64,000 nt of DNA. Source: Oreohelix idahoensis (lineage: Eukaryota; Mollusca; Gastropoda; Stylommatophora; Oreohelicidae). The position numbers and the translations under genes are program-made. A model generated the notes under the pieces. It was not told where the DNA came from and did not search any database. It saw only the letters and a list, made by a program, of their open reading frames with translations. Below, piece by piece: positions 24,120 through 34,862 of the stretch (the stretch's first letter is position 1; every line of letters starts with the position of its first letter). The stretch is taken from positions 124,001-188,000 of the forward strand of contig JAMPIV010016246.1 of the NCBI GenBank assembly GCA_024509875.1, read 5' to 3'.

Positions 24120-24192
24120 CATTAACAAATACACAGAGTGGAGCTGAGGCAGAATGTTTTGAAATAAATTGAACGCCAAAGCATAGATAACA

Positions 24193-24340
24193 CTAGTGGC
24201 GGTTTTAGGATATGCCAGGCCCTAGGCAAGGTGAACTTACCAGGCCCTTATGAAACTAATTCAGGTTGTATAAAAAAAACGCATTTGTGCGGTAGGCCCC
24301 AGTCAAAAGCATAAGTAGCCTATGCCTAAAACCGCCACTG
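24193..24340. mobile_element. MITE with TGGCGGTTTTAGG termini (hAT-like)
   Basis: About 148 bp. The left end reads AGTGGCGGTTTTAGGATATG and the right end CATA-less complement GCCTAAAACCGCCACTG. These ends are of the CAGTGGCGG type common in hAT-like MITEs. A clean 8-bp duplication was not found. Non-coding. Confidence 0.7.
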
Positions 24341-24761
24341 GCAAAGCCATAAATAATCAATGAAATACAAGAAATTAATTTTAAACAAACCAGACAAGCA
24401 CGAAAGATTTAAGCACATTCAAAACTGAAAGCTAGAAAGACATGTGAGGGAGTAACTGGCAGGTTTACGACTAAATAGAGCCTGTACAGACCAGATAGTA
24501 GAAAACCTGCCCGTCCCTCTCTCGAGTGTCAATGTACGGCCTCTTGTAATCTCCTAAGGATGATCCTGTTTAATGTTATCCCTAGCAGCACTAAGCAGAG
24601 ACAAAAACTCTTCATTCATTCTCCTCCTTGGCTCCTCCCTCTGTATCTTCTGTTTTGTATGTATTTCTGTGGAGAGCTATGCCTGAAATATTTGTCTCCA
24701 TGGAAACAAAAGATGTGTTCTGCCCCCTTGCCTTCCTAGGCTCTAGTAAATAGGTATAAAT

Positions 24762-24762
<1 letters not shown>
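24341..24762. other. No recognised feature
   Basis: Nothing supported. Confidence 0.5.

Positions 24763-24829
<67 letters not shown>
24763..24829. repeat. (GA)n microsatellite
   Basis: Pure GA run followed by a short GC-rich end (GCGCGCGCGCC). Confidence 0.95.
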
Positions 24830-24835
<6 letters not shown>

Positions 24836-25027
24836 CGCGCGCGCCAAAGTAGTGCGATTGTTTAAAAAATAAAACATTCTTTATTTTATAGAGGCATTGA
24901 CAATGGGCATTTCCTTATACTAGTCGCGAGTTTGTTTTGTGCAAAACTGTATTTAAGATGCATGTAAGGTAGATAATGTATGTACACGTTTCAGTATGGC
25001 TTTCTTCTACTCCAGATAAACATTACC

Positions 25028-25150
25028 ATCATCATCATCATCATCGTCCTTTGCGTCCCTTACGGAGCATAGAGCCACTACTCTAGTCCGTTCCATTGTA
25101 GGAAGCCTGCGCCAAGCATTCACGTGCTCTTGCAGAGGTGGAAACTTGTT
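25028..25150 (-). repeat. Repeat K copy 1 (LINE-like 3' end with (TGA)n tail)
   Basis: A CATCATCAT run is followed by GCGTCCCTTACGGAGCATAG, CACTACTCTAGTC, and AGGAAGCCTGCGCCAAGC. The same order occurs at 55345-55505, and part of it at 36375-36436. On the minus strand the (TGATGA)n run would be the 3' tail. Confidence 0.5.
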
Positions 25151-25447
25151 TTTCAATGCCCAGGTTGCTAGCCTATACATAACCTCATATTAGTCGTCTG
25201 GTACGAGTTACCAGAGGGAGCTGTGGTTCTATTCTTTATCTGTCTTTTCAGAGACCGCAGGGAGCTACTCCAGATAATACGTCATATCTCCCCAAACAAT
25301 GGCCCCAATCCTCCGTCTGCAGCAAATACGGTGCAAAAAATATTTTTCCTAACCCAAGATGTTGCAGGTAATAGGGACAATACATGCATGAGTGTTAGTA
25401 ACTTCGCCGACTCTACGTGCAGTAACAAGGCAACGATAAATTTAGCT
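25151..25447. other. No recognised feature
   Basis: Nothing supported. Confidence 0.45.
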
Positions 25448-25660
25448 CCATAACAGATACTGCCGTAGAGTATTGAAGTGTTAGAGACCTTGCCATACTA
25501 GGTCCAGCTTTATAAAGTGGGATGACCATATCCCTTCCTCGCTGCCTTCGCCTTCCCTATCTCAAGAGCAGACTAAGGAACACATTTAAAACTGGGGAAA
25601 CGCTAGCAGATTTCGATCCTGAAACCCGATAACTTTGCTAAGCCAATCGGAAGCTTTATT
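25448..25660 (-). repeat. SINE-B copy
   Basis: Minus orientation: CAGATACTGCCGTAGAG, GTTAGAGACCTTGCC, TAGGTCCAGC, GCTGCCTTCGCCTTCCC, and a decayed head ending near 25660. Confidence 0.7.
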
Positions 25661-25671
25661 ATTATTTTTAA

Positions 25672-25775
25672 ATAAAATTGTGCCTCGTTTTCGCGAAGCG
25701 CGCCAGGTTCAACCTAGACACAGGGTTAGTTGGTTATATTAGGGCGCATGTCCAAATAGAAAAGACCTTGCGATC
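25672..25775 (+). repeat. Repeat G copy
   Basis: Reads GCCTCGTTTTCGCGAAGCG, CGCCAGGTTCAACC, then TTGGTTATATTAGGGCGCA and TGTCCA. Other copies are at 30383, 30885, 34398, 37703 (plus) and 60985, 61285 (minus). The family identity is unknown. GTTCAACC recalls a Pol III B box, so it may be a SINE head. Confidence 0.6.
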
Positions 25776-25930
25776 TGTGTTTGTCTTCATCGGACACTCT
25801 TGAAGAATTGATCAATCACCTTACTTTAAATCCTTCCCTCCTTCAGCAATCCAATGATCTAATGCCAATGATCCAATGATCTTGCCAGTATTATTAACCG
25901 CGCTATTAATTTTTATTTTAACCAATACTA

Positions 25931-26802
25931 GTGGTCGGAGTGGATACGAGGTATGGCATCCGCCTCTAATTCTATAGGTGCCGGGTTCGCTTCCAGTACA
26001 GAGAATATAGTTGATGGACATTATTTTCAGGAGCAGTCGTTCCTAACGATGTCATATTCCTCCTGGGTAGTGAGATCGGATGCCAAGCCTTCTCGGATAA
26101 GTGCGAAAAAGTAGGAGGCCCCGTGTGCAAGTTGTGCACGTATAAAATCTCTCGACATTTAGAAATCGTAAAGAGTAGGCCATACGGCCGTTGCCCTGGC
26201 AAAATTTAACAATTAGTAAATCTTCTTCTTCTTTGATCCTTAGCCGCCGACCGTCAAAGCGGTCAGTGGCCATTACGCCTGGTGGCGTCTTGTAGGGCAA
26301 CAACAAATTGATTCTACTTTGCTCGGTCGGCTGCCATCCTTCGTACAGTGCCCCAACTCTGGTTCATTCTTTGCATCTCAGCCTCCACAGTCCTCCGCCA
26401 AGTTGTTTTTGGTCGGCCTCTCTTTCGTTTTCCTTCAGGGGTCCATAGCATAGCGGTTCTTGTGATGGCATCGGGGTCTCTTCTGAGGACATGGCCAACC
26501 CAGCTCCAGCGTCTGCCAGCTATGATGGTGTGCATGTCCTCTTGCTTGCTCCGAGTAAGCAGATCTTGGTTGGTGATGGTATTCGGCCAAAAGATTCGGA
26601 GAAATTAGTAAATCTACCCACCACAAAAATATTTATAGAATGTGTAATTCCTGTATACACACACTGGGATCCTCGCCGGTGCTAGGGAGTTGGTGCACTG
26701 TGCAGAAATCCTCCTTGTGTGATCAAAGGGAGGAGATCGGAGCACTGGTGGAGATGTCCGTGTGAAATGATGGTCCTTAAAAACGAAAACCAAACCAAAC
26801 CA
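25931..26802 (+). repeat. SINE-A copy 2, split by a LINE insertion
   Basis: Head GGTCGGAGTGGATACGAGG, GCATCCGCCTCTAATTC, B-box GGGTTCGCTTCCAG. The body CTCGGATAAGTGCG and GTGTGCAAGTTGTGCACG runs to about 26223. It resumes after the LINE at 26603 with CCACAAAAATATTTATAGAA and continues to the AAACCAAACC tail at 26802. Confidence 0.8.
26224..26602 (-). pseudogene. 5'-truncated LINE copy inserted in SINE-A
   Basis: About 379 bp of the LINE seen in full at 12780-14262, in minus orientation, from NTITNQDLL-like codons near 26600 to the (GAA)n tail at 26224. The peptide landmarks GRRWSWVGHVLRRDPDA, GKRKRGRPKTTWRR and MNQSWGTVRRMA differ from the other copy at only a few residues. The sequence AATTAGTAAATCT flanks it (26211-26223 and 26603-26615), a 13-bp target duplication. 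Confidence 0.92.
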
Positions 26803-26835
26803 ATTCTATTTTTAGAATGTTAGTAGAACATTGTC

Positions 26836-27022
26836 AGTGCCGACTTAAGGCATAGGCACACTGGGCAGTGCCCAGGGGCCCCACGATTCTAGGGGCCCCA
26901 TGCTGGGATGCTGCCATATTATTCATAAGACATCATTTTTATTCCCGTGGGTGGGTAGGACTGGTAGGGAGCCCAGTGCATTGCTTTGCCCAGGGTCTAC
27001 AATGCTGTTAAGACAGCGCTGG
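26836..27022. mobile_element. Possible hAT-like non-autonomous element
   Basis: The left end CAGTGCCGACTTAAGGCATA and right end ending TTAAGACAGCGCTG are imperfect inverted repeats. The interior has GCCCAGGGGCCCC blocks on both sides. No target duplication was confirmed. Confidence 0.5.
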
Positions 27023-27954
27023 GCTAAATTGTAGTTTATACAGTACTGATCTCATTTAAAATATATTGTTGCTGTCGTGCTAGCCATAAATTGTTCTACT
27101 TGCTTCCGGAACCTGCAAAGGTGTCCATAGTCATTCCAACATTTAGAAACACGCGCACAAACACGCGAGAAAAAGTCATTTCAGAAAGAAAAGGCGCACA
27201 TTTTATTATACCTGAAAGTATACTATCGCATTATCTGTTTTTCTCTCTACAGTGAGAAAATAATGGAAATAACAAAGTAAATTGACGAGTCACTTCCTAT
27301 TTCCAAGTTTTTGTATCCTCGCTTTTATCAAGCGGGTAATACATGAAAGAAATGTGACAATACATGAAAGAAATGTGACAATAAACCACAAAAACTGCTG
27401 TCGTGAAACGAAGTGTAACCCACTACTTTGTTAATCACTATGTCGAGATACAGATTTGCTTCAACCAATCAACGATCAACGTTCACCAGTCTCTGAGACA
27501 GAATAAATTAACGGCCATCTTGTTCACGCAAGATGGCCGATGAAAACTGAATAAAATTAGGCTGTATGAGACCAGGTACAAAACCGGAGGAAACCAATCA
27601 ACTTGCTCCGCCAGGAACCAACCGAAAGCTTTCCTCAAGTAGTTACTTGACTATATAATCGGGCGGATTTTATGCTAACCACGCAACCCCGAACTTGACG
27701 CCAGAGATACAGACTGAAGAGGGAGAAGCTGTCACCTTGATTTATGGTAACTTACCTGAGGGCATCGACCTGCAACCTACTTCACTAAGTCGCGTCAAAA
27801 CCTGGCCAGTTTAAAATCTTAGGAGGGTAAATATTTTTACGATAACCGTTGGTATTTGTTGTGTGTCATTTATACTACCTATCAGGTTACTGATTGTATC
27901 TTGGGGGGAATTAAGTATAATGATTGTATTTCCTATTATGATTGAATAGACGAA
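27023..27954. other. No gene seen; one short perfect hairpin
   Basis: 27513-27540 is a perfect inverted repeat (CGGCCATCTTG, 6-nt loop, CAAGATGGCCG). A TATATAATCGGGCGG near 27651 looks like a TATA box but no transcript can be shown. Confidence 0.4.
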
Positions 27955-28580
27955 AACTAATAGGACTCATACTTCAACCTATTGTCTCCTATACTTCAAT
28001 CTATTGTCAGTCTATAACTTCAGTCTATTGTCTCTGATAATTCCAAACTGTAAATATAACCAAAACAGTCCTTGTTAGGACTCAATCCATTGTCTCCTAT
28101 AACCTGCAATATAACCAAAACAGTCCTTGTTAGGACTAGATATGAAAAATGAAACTACAGGACGAAGACGACCCCCCAAAAAGACGAAAGGTGATGATGT
28201 AATAGAACTACAAAACGACAGAAAAATGATGAAAGACATGCAAAGCCTTCAACAGCAGATAGAAGCAATGTAAAGTCTACTTCTTTCTAGGCAAAAACAA
28301 GAGTGGTCAACAACTAATACCTTCAACTCTATTCTGTCTCCTATAACCTGCAATATAACCAAAACAGTCCTTGTCAGGACTCAATCTATTGTCTTCTATA
28401 ACTCAATCTATTGTCTCAGATAAGACCAACTCCAATATAACCAAAACAGTCCTTGTCAGGACTCAATCTATTGTCGCATCTAACTCCAATCTATTGTCTC
28501 CTATAACTCCAACCTGATATATCAAACCAACCCTTGTCCAGGACTCCTCCTAGTCAGTCCTTGTTTAGACTCCAATCGTC
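27955..28580. repeat. Irregular direct repeats of CTCAATCTATTGTCTCC / CCAAAACAGTCCTTG
   Basis: Blocks such as AACCAAAACAGTCCTTGTTA and TATTGTCTCCTATA recur at least five times with irregular spacing (about 50-110 bp), with inserts between them. The inserts include a possible small open frame at 28142-28273. Confidence 0.65.
28142..28276 (+). CDS. Small open frame, 44 codons, basic start
   Basis: ATG at 28142, stop at about 28271-28276. It begins MKNETTGRRRPPKKTKG (an AT-hook-like GRRRPPKK) and ends in a Gln/Met-rich helix (MMKDMQSLQQQIEAM). After the stop the frame stays partly open. Such a basic start followed by a coiled helix is seen in some retrotransposon Gag proteins, but I cannot assign it. 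It sits between direct repeats. It may be chance. Confidence 0.2.
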
Positions 28581-30124
28581 TCATATACTCCTATCATAAG
28601 AACATAAACAATATTGTTAGGAACATAACAATATTGTTAGGATATATGTTATCAGCTATTGTCAGAGAGGGCGTGATATAGTATAGGGGGAAGGACATTG
28701 TTGTATCACACCTAGGTGTACATATTATTGGATTTATTCATGTATTGATTTATATTATGGGATGTATTCATGTAAAAAATGTATTCATGTATTGAATCTA
28801 TATTATTGAATGTATCCATGTATTAGTTTATCAGAAAGAATGTTTTTGCAAGTAGACACCTGTCTTGTCTCGCTATTGCTAAATCATACTGAGCCATGTT
28901 GTCATTCATCCCACATGCATACATCGGAGACACGCTCATTTCACTCACACTAGAAATAGGTGGGCTTGAGGACAGAAATTAGCCCCTATTTTTGCTTTGT
29001 TACAGGTTTAATTGTGTCCTAAAAAACCTGAGGTCGTATGTTCGAGTCAATCCCGCTGCCTGGAACTCCGCAGGAGCATAGAGGTTTACCAGACTCTACA
29101 TCTTTGGTCCCCCTCAGTCTTGGGTGGGCTAAAGGAACGATACTCTGCCGGTGGTGTGAACCAAACAAAGAAGAACAGACTTAAGAGAGATGAGTACACA
29201 TTAGTACCATTTCTGTCGGCATTGTGAGCATAGAACTGTCAATGAAGAAAACGTGAATTAGCGTAGCAAGAGACAATAATAAGATCATAGTGGATAAATT
29301 ATACGTAAATAACAGCATAGCTGATAAACGTTATATCCTTAATTAACAGCACAGCTGATATAAATTTTGTTCCTATAATTGGAAAACGTGTTGTAATATT
29401 TATAAATATAAATATTTGTAAATCATATGTAAACTTACCAATTCATTTCATTCCATTTTTTGCAACATTCACCTTTCAGCACAAGAGTAGATAGTGTATA
29501 TATACTAAATAAAAAATAAGGAAATTGTATTTTGAACGACTTGTCAATTTTATCATTGTTAAGTAAAAATCTGTTTCCTTGCTTTGTTTAATATCACAAT
29601 TAGTTACACAGCAGAGGTGGCGCTTTATGTCGGTCTCCTCTATACTATTGTTTCGAGATCAGATCATTCACAGCCGTAACTAATTTGTGATACCAGTAGT
29701 CCTCTCAGACACTGGGACTTCACCATTTTCTGCAGAAATTCTATTTCTGTAATTGTCAGTACTATACTGATCCAAGAGCCAAATAAAACCTCTCGCCACA
29801 ACTGCCATACAAATAATACGCTTTCGTTCTTGACTTTTTCGGTCCGGAAACAAAATAAAAATAAAAGACAATCTAAAATGGCCAATAATGGGCCGTTAGA
29901 TTAAACACAGAAATTTGTTGCCCACTAATAAATCATGCTTTGAACAGGCCGTTTTCTGATTGATCTTTCTCTCAACAACTGGAATGTTTTCTATCATTTC
30001 CGGGAAGCGCTGTTGTTTCCAAACTGGTAGCTTGTGTGCAGTGTAGATGAGCTTACCTGTTGATATTGCATTGATAGTGGTCTGCTCTCATCTTAGTTTT
30101 GACTCTTTCTACAAAGTTGCTTCA
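28581..30124. other. No recognised gene or repeat
   Basis: About 1.5 kb. Near 29035-29060 a B-box-like TGTTCGAGTCAATCC could belong to a decayed SINE (to about 29180), but no second copy supports it. Confidence 0.4.
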
Positions 30125-30400
30125 CTTCAGTCTTCCTCTTCCGAGAATAATAATAATAAGAAGAAAAAGAAGTTTCATATAGATTAGTTGAATAAGAGTT
30201 GTGAAATAATAACTTTAAAAATAGCAAGTTATTTTTGATCACTCAGTCTTCCTCTTCCGAGAATAATAATAATAAGGAAGAAAAAGAAGTTTCATATAGA
30301 TTAGTTGAATAAGATGACAATTTTAATCTAAATAACAAGAAAGGTGAAATAATAACTTTATATTTAAAAAATAGCAAGTTATTTTTGATCACTCGTTTTG
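30125..30400. repeat. Local tandem duplication, about 116 bp unit
   Basis: The block beginning CAGTCTTCCTCTTCCGAG (about 30130 and 30244) through AGCAAGTTATTTTTGATCAC occurs twice. The second copy carries an insert with GACAATTTTAATCTAAA, which also recurs at about 30727. Confidence 0.8.
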
Positions 30401-30440
30401 CAAGGCGTGCCCGTTCAACCTGGATGTGTCCGGATATTAC
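30383..30440 (+). repeat. Repeat G copy, partial
   Basis: ACTCGTTTTGCAAGGCGTGC and CCGTTCAACCTGGATG match repeat G. Confidence 0.5.
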
Positions 30441-30884
30441 TGCAAGTGCCAAGAATATAAATCTATTGAACGTTACTATAATAAAGCGCCAAACAATAAC
30501 AGAAACCAGTGCTCTCCAGGTTGTTCGTTGTGACGCCACTCCTCTTAGCTCTTTTAACAACGCTCTTATTAGAAAGTCTTCCTTTTTTCCGAAACCCAAG
30601 TGAACAGCCATCGTAGGAGACGATATTGATACTATATGCCTAGAGTCTTCTTTACCATTGTCTTGAATTCTTTCCAAACTGATGTTCATGAGTTTTCTGA
30701 CGTTCTCGAAATCAGCTTGTTCCCAATGACAATTTTAATCTAAATTAAACAGACGAAATGGTGATCGTAATTTCCAAACCTAGAAGGCGCTAGCTGCCAA
30801 AGCAATTCTAAATATATTATTGTTTCTATATTTAAGTTACTATTTTGGGATCGGAGTGGCTAAGATTTTTTTTTTTGTTTTTTA

Positions 30885-30990
30885 CATTAAATTTTGCCTC
30901 GTTTTGGCAAGGCGTGCCCGAATTTTCAACCATTTTAGACCAAATTGTGGGTAGTCCGTTGAGTGGTGACATATATTAAGGTGCATGTAA
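30885..30990 (+). repeat. Repeat G copy, preceded by a SINE-A head scrap
   Basis: AAATTTTGCCTCGTTTTGGC, AAGGCGTGCCCG, then a diverged TATATTAAGGTGCATGT. Just before it (30848-30867) GATCGGAGTGGCTAAG looks like the first bases of a SINE-A head followed by a T run. Confidence 0.55.
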
Positions 30991-31059
30991 ACATAAATTT
31001 GTTCTAGACCTTATTGTCATATAGGGTATATTCACAAGTGGCAAACCAGGTATGATCTT

Positions 31060-31606
31060 CCACAATGATCCGCGGTCTAACTATACAAAGGGACCGGGTT
31101 CGGTTCCCATTACCTGGAATATATTTGATGGACATTTTTTCCGAACCAGTGGGTCCTAATGATGCCATACTCCCCTGCCCCTGGAATATATTTGATGGAC
31201 ATTTTTTCCGAACCCCCGCCCCCCCCCCCCCCCCCCCCCCCCCTCCCACCTGATATCACGAATAGTCAATCGGATGCGTAACCTTCTCGGATAAGGGCGA
31301 AAAATAGGTGGTCACGTGTGCAAGTTGCGCACGTTAAAAATACCTCGGAAGTTGGAAATCGTAAAAAGTAGGCTATAAGGCCGCTGCCCTGGCCAAATTT
31401 AAAAATTAGGAAACCTACCGACCACAACAATATTTAAAGAATGTGTGATTCCTGTATACACACACATATGGATACTCGCAGGTGCTCCAGAGTTTGGTGT
31501 CTGTGATGAAATCCTCCTGGTGTGATCTAAGGGAGGAGATCGAAGCGCTGATGGATTTATCCATATGCGGTAAAGATGGTCCTTCAACGAAAACCAAACC
31601 AAATTA
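31060..31606 (+). repeat. SINE-A copy 3 with internal duplication and poly(C)
   Basis: B-box region GGGTTCGGTTCCCATT and a duplicated block (GGAATATATTTGATGGACA at 31118 and 31181). Then a C run of about 26 (31218-31243), CTTCTCGGATAAGGGCG, GTGTGCAAGTTGCGCACG, and a tail of AAACCAAACC near 31600. The head before 31075 is poorly preserved. Confidence 0.75.
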
Positions 31607-33236
31607 CTGTTTAATTTAATACTGTCTTGTTCCTATAAACTAATGGATGTCACTGTTTTTGACTTTGCATCAGGGGGATTATCAGGTTTTCAAAGACCTA
31701 TAGCACGGGTTGGCATAATGGTAGATCCCCACTACCAGAAGTGATGATTTGGTAGATCTCTAGGTCACGGAAAGGGGATAAAGAGAGTTTTAAATCTAGA
31801 GCAATTTCAGACTAGGCCTGTCCCGCCGAAATTAAACAACGCGGTATCCAAAGGATTAAATGTACTTTTTTACGCTTTACCGTCGACAACTCACGAGCTA
31901 TCATAAAAGTTTCACTTGAATCGTGAGCTGCATGAGACAGGAACGCGATCTTGTCTTTGAAGTGAAGTTAACATTCGGTAAAATATCCTTTAGTCTGAAT
32001 TTTTCACCTCTCTGTAGATGGAATTACAGGAAGCAGATCGTCGGCAGACATAAATGTTACAACAGATAAACTTGATAAAACAAAAAAGTAGCTGATGGAT
32101 GGCAATTACAAGAAGAAATCTTTAGTATGAATTAGTCCTTTGAACATCATGGCAAGGGTATAACAATTTAAAAAGAAACAACCAAATAAATAAATAAATA
32201 AAACATTGATAAAGAACACTCCACTATGATCGGCTGCGCCAGTCAGAAAGACATTTGAAGGAGAATAATTAGGCTTAGACTCGGAAATACCGATAAGGTT
32301 ACTGATCTTGCTGCTTTGTAATGGTGTATCGATTACACCGGGATCTGCGGCCATCATCTTCATCTTAAACATCGACCATATTATCATAAGATCCAAATAC
32401 AACGCCTACCACTTACGTTACCACAAACAACCGCTTTCACCGTAAACATGACAGTAATGTGAGCATGTCGGTGCCTTATCGAGCTACCGCCTAATCACAA
32501 AAAATTAAAACTTAAAAAACTTGTACACAAACGCCCAAAGTGATATCTGCCGCTGCTGATTCGCTCCAGCTATAGGTCTGGTGTACTCGAAATTTAAGCT
32601 ACATATTTTCTTTTCCCGACCAGAAGCCAGCAACGTTTCAGACACCTCCTGATGCTATTTTTAGAAGATGGTTGTACAATCGATTGGAGCCGCAACATTC
32701 ATGTTTTTCTTAGCTACGCCAAAACACAAAAGAAGATAGGGCAAAATGGCGGCTCCTGGTGTCACAGATAAAAGAGTGCACGAGTCAGACCCAGAACTTA
32801 CCAGGAGATTAATTCATCTTCTACATCAGATAGTGAACGTCTGCTGCACATACACAAGGTATTCTGAAGATAAGTAGGCAAAGATAGGAACATGAAGAAG
32901 GCAATGAAAAATATTACATAAACAAATGCATAACAGTGAACATTTCATACATTTCCCAAAAGTTTGTGTTTTTTGGACTTGCGGTAATTTACGAGATGCT
33001 GGTCAAGAAACAACGTGAGGATGGAAACGGTGAAACTTTCGTTTCCTTGTCTAGATATATTTACGTAACTCGTGTTGTATCGTTTTTATCAGATACGAGT
33101 TTATTTTAATCTGTCTACATTTTCAGATGAGTGAGGTAATATTTATGTTCACATCACAATCAAACCCACAAAAATGGAAATAGAGGAGAGAAGCGAGCTT
33201 TATAAAGAAGAATTATGTATAGATGAGAGGGAGGGA
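31607..33236. other. No recognised gene
   Basis: About 1.6 kb. Only short runs (AAAT tandem near 32186-32201) were noted. No coding motif seen. Confidence 0.5.

Positions 33237-33272
<36 letters not shown>
33237..33272. repeat. (GA)n microsatellite
   Basis: Short GA run of about 35 bp. Confidence 0.9.
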
Positions 33273-33276
<4 letters not shown>

Positions 33277-33387
33277 GAGTAAAAATAAAGTAGATGCCGA
33301 TAAGTAGGACCTCTAAGAGCAGACGAGGCCCGGGCCATTTCACTTTGTATGACTCTTTCATTGTTTGGGAAGAGGGGTAACAAATAT

Positions 33388-33875
33388 TGTTTGGTTTGGT
33401 TTTAAGGACTATCTTCATTGCACACGGACAACTCCATCAGTGCTCCGATCTCCTCCCTTAGATCACACAAGGAGGATCTCAGCACAGTGCACGAACTCCG
33501 TAGCAGCCAGCGAGAATCCCAAGGTTTCTATTTTTTAAATATTTCCAGGGCAGCGACCTTATGGCCTACTCTTTACGATTTCCAACTGCCGTGGGATTTT
33601 TAACTTGCGCAAATTGCTCTCGGGGACTCCTATTTTTTTCACCCTTATCCGAGAAGGCTAGGCATCCGATCTCACTACCCATCAGACCGGGAGGTGGGGG
33701 AGAAAGGGGTGGAAGGGGTGGGGGGGAGGGGGGAAGGGGGGGAGTATGACATGATTAGGACCACTGGTTCTAAAAAAAAATTTTCCATAAATTATATTCC
33801 CTCCACTGGGAATCGAACCCAGTGCCTCTAAAATCCGAGGCGGACGCCATACCTCTAAGCCACTCCGACCTCTTA
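33388..33875 (-). repeat. SINE-A copy 4
   Basis: Minus orientation: tail GGTTTGGTTTTAAGGAC, then ATCTCCTCCCTTAGATCAC, CCTTATCCGAGAAGG, a purine-rich G tract (about 33685-33745) in place of part of the body, and a good head ending GCCATACCTCTAAGCCACTC near 33868. The head keeps the B-box complement GGGAATCGAACCCAG. Part of the middle (the fragment containing the AATGTGTGATTCC block) is deleted. Confidence 0.8.
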
Positions 33876-34027
33876 ACAAAATATTGTAATGTAAGGAAAG
33901 GTGCCATCCTTGGCTGAGGAAAGGCCCCATTTAAGGTGAGGCTTATTCCATCCCCCCTACCCCAGCACCAATAGGGTTCCGGTAAGGAACTGGTATGTAT
34001 AAGTATTAGAGTATCTGGCGGGAGAGA

Positions 34028-34076
34028 TAGAGAACGAACGAACTATATTTTCAAAGGGTTTAGAATTGGGCACGCC
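34028..34076 (-). repeat. Repeat E copy 3
   Basis: GAACGAACGAACTATATTTTC, AAAGGGTTTAGAATTGGGC. About 40 bp before a large TATC tract. Confidence 0.6.
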
Positions 34077-34117
34077 ATTCCTTTCTCTCGTCTCCCATAC
34101 TGAATCCATTTATTCTC

Positions 34118-34340
<223 letters not shown>

Positions 34341-34397
34341 TTTTTTTCTTTCTTTCCCCGTCTCTCTATTTTTGTGTTTTTTGTTTGTTTGTTCGGT

Positions 34398-34475
34398 TTT
34401 TGCATTCTTCTGGCGAGGCGCGTTACTTTCAACCTGTTTGGTTATATCAGAGCGCATTTACCACTGCAAAATAAA
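34398..34475 (+). repeat. Repeat G copy
   Basis: TTCTGGCGAGGCGCGTTAC, TTTCAACCTG, TTGGTTATATCAGAGCGCA. Confidence 0.6.
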
Positions 34476-34699
34476 GTCAACTCTGTTCACTGCTAACCCG
34501 ATCATAGTTGATAGATACTAAGTCCTGAAAAGGACCAACATTATCTATCTGCTAGCATAAAGCCCTCAAAAGGACTCCCCAGCTACGCCAACGCCCGAGC
34601 TGTATATAATACTTTTATCTAGCTATAGATTTTCTTACATAGGTGCTAGCGTAGAATAGAAGGATTGAAATGTAGGACAAAGTCACCGATGTAGAACTG

Positions 34700-34862
34700 A
34701 TGACAAAACTACACAAATGCCATTGGGCCAAGAGAAGAGAAGAAGATGCTGGCGATGGATAGGACACACACTGAGGAAACCTGTTGATAGCATTACAAGG
34801 CAGTCCTTGTTCTGGAATCCTCAGGGAAAGAGAGGCAGAGGTAGACCAAAAACACGTTAATG
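34700..34862 (+). pseudogene. LINE 3' end relic
   Basis: Frames broken, but the DNA reads GGATAGGACACACACTGAGG, AACCTGTTGATAGCATTACA, CCTTGTTCTGGAATCCTCAG and GAGGCAGAGGTAGACCAAAA. The same order is found at 57.2-57.3 kb, where it encodes the [14 protein letters not shown] and GKRGRGRPR region. Confidence 0.7.

Larger units (their letters stand above)
21945..24190 (+). pseudogene. LINE endonuclease region split by a mariner and an inverted SINE pair
   Basis: Segments 21945-22211, 23535-23794 and 24134-24190 read as one LINE ORF2 relic. The first has ITILIGDLNAKI and DNSGFGDIVGKHG, typical of the endonuclease of RTE/craniofacial-development-2-like ORFs, and ends at NRLII/QIDHIY near 22200. 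The second resumes with INEKFRSSFHDIKAHRRK and continues with FFQETKEQFALTVSNMY and ALQELNTEELINKY. The third gives a few more codons (INKYTEWS). The relic carries frameshifts and stops in addition to the two insertions. RT is not present here. Confidence 0.8.

Noticed and set aside
24180..24360. Long target duplication (CAAAGCATAGATAA / CAAAGCCATAAATAA) around the MITE
   Set aside because: It does not directly abut the inverted repeats and is imperfect; probably chance or an older duplication.
27513..27540. Transcription terminator hairpin
   Set aside because: The perfect stem has no gene upstream, and such terminators are bacterial; left as an unexplained palindrome.
30243..30689. 148-codon minus-strand frame
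   Set aside because: It runs antisense through a local tandem duplication and repeat G, with no recognisable motif.
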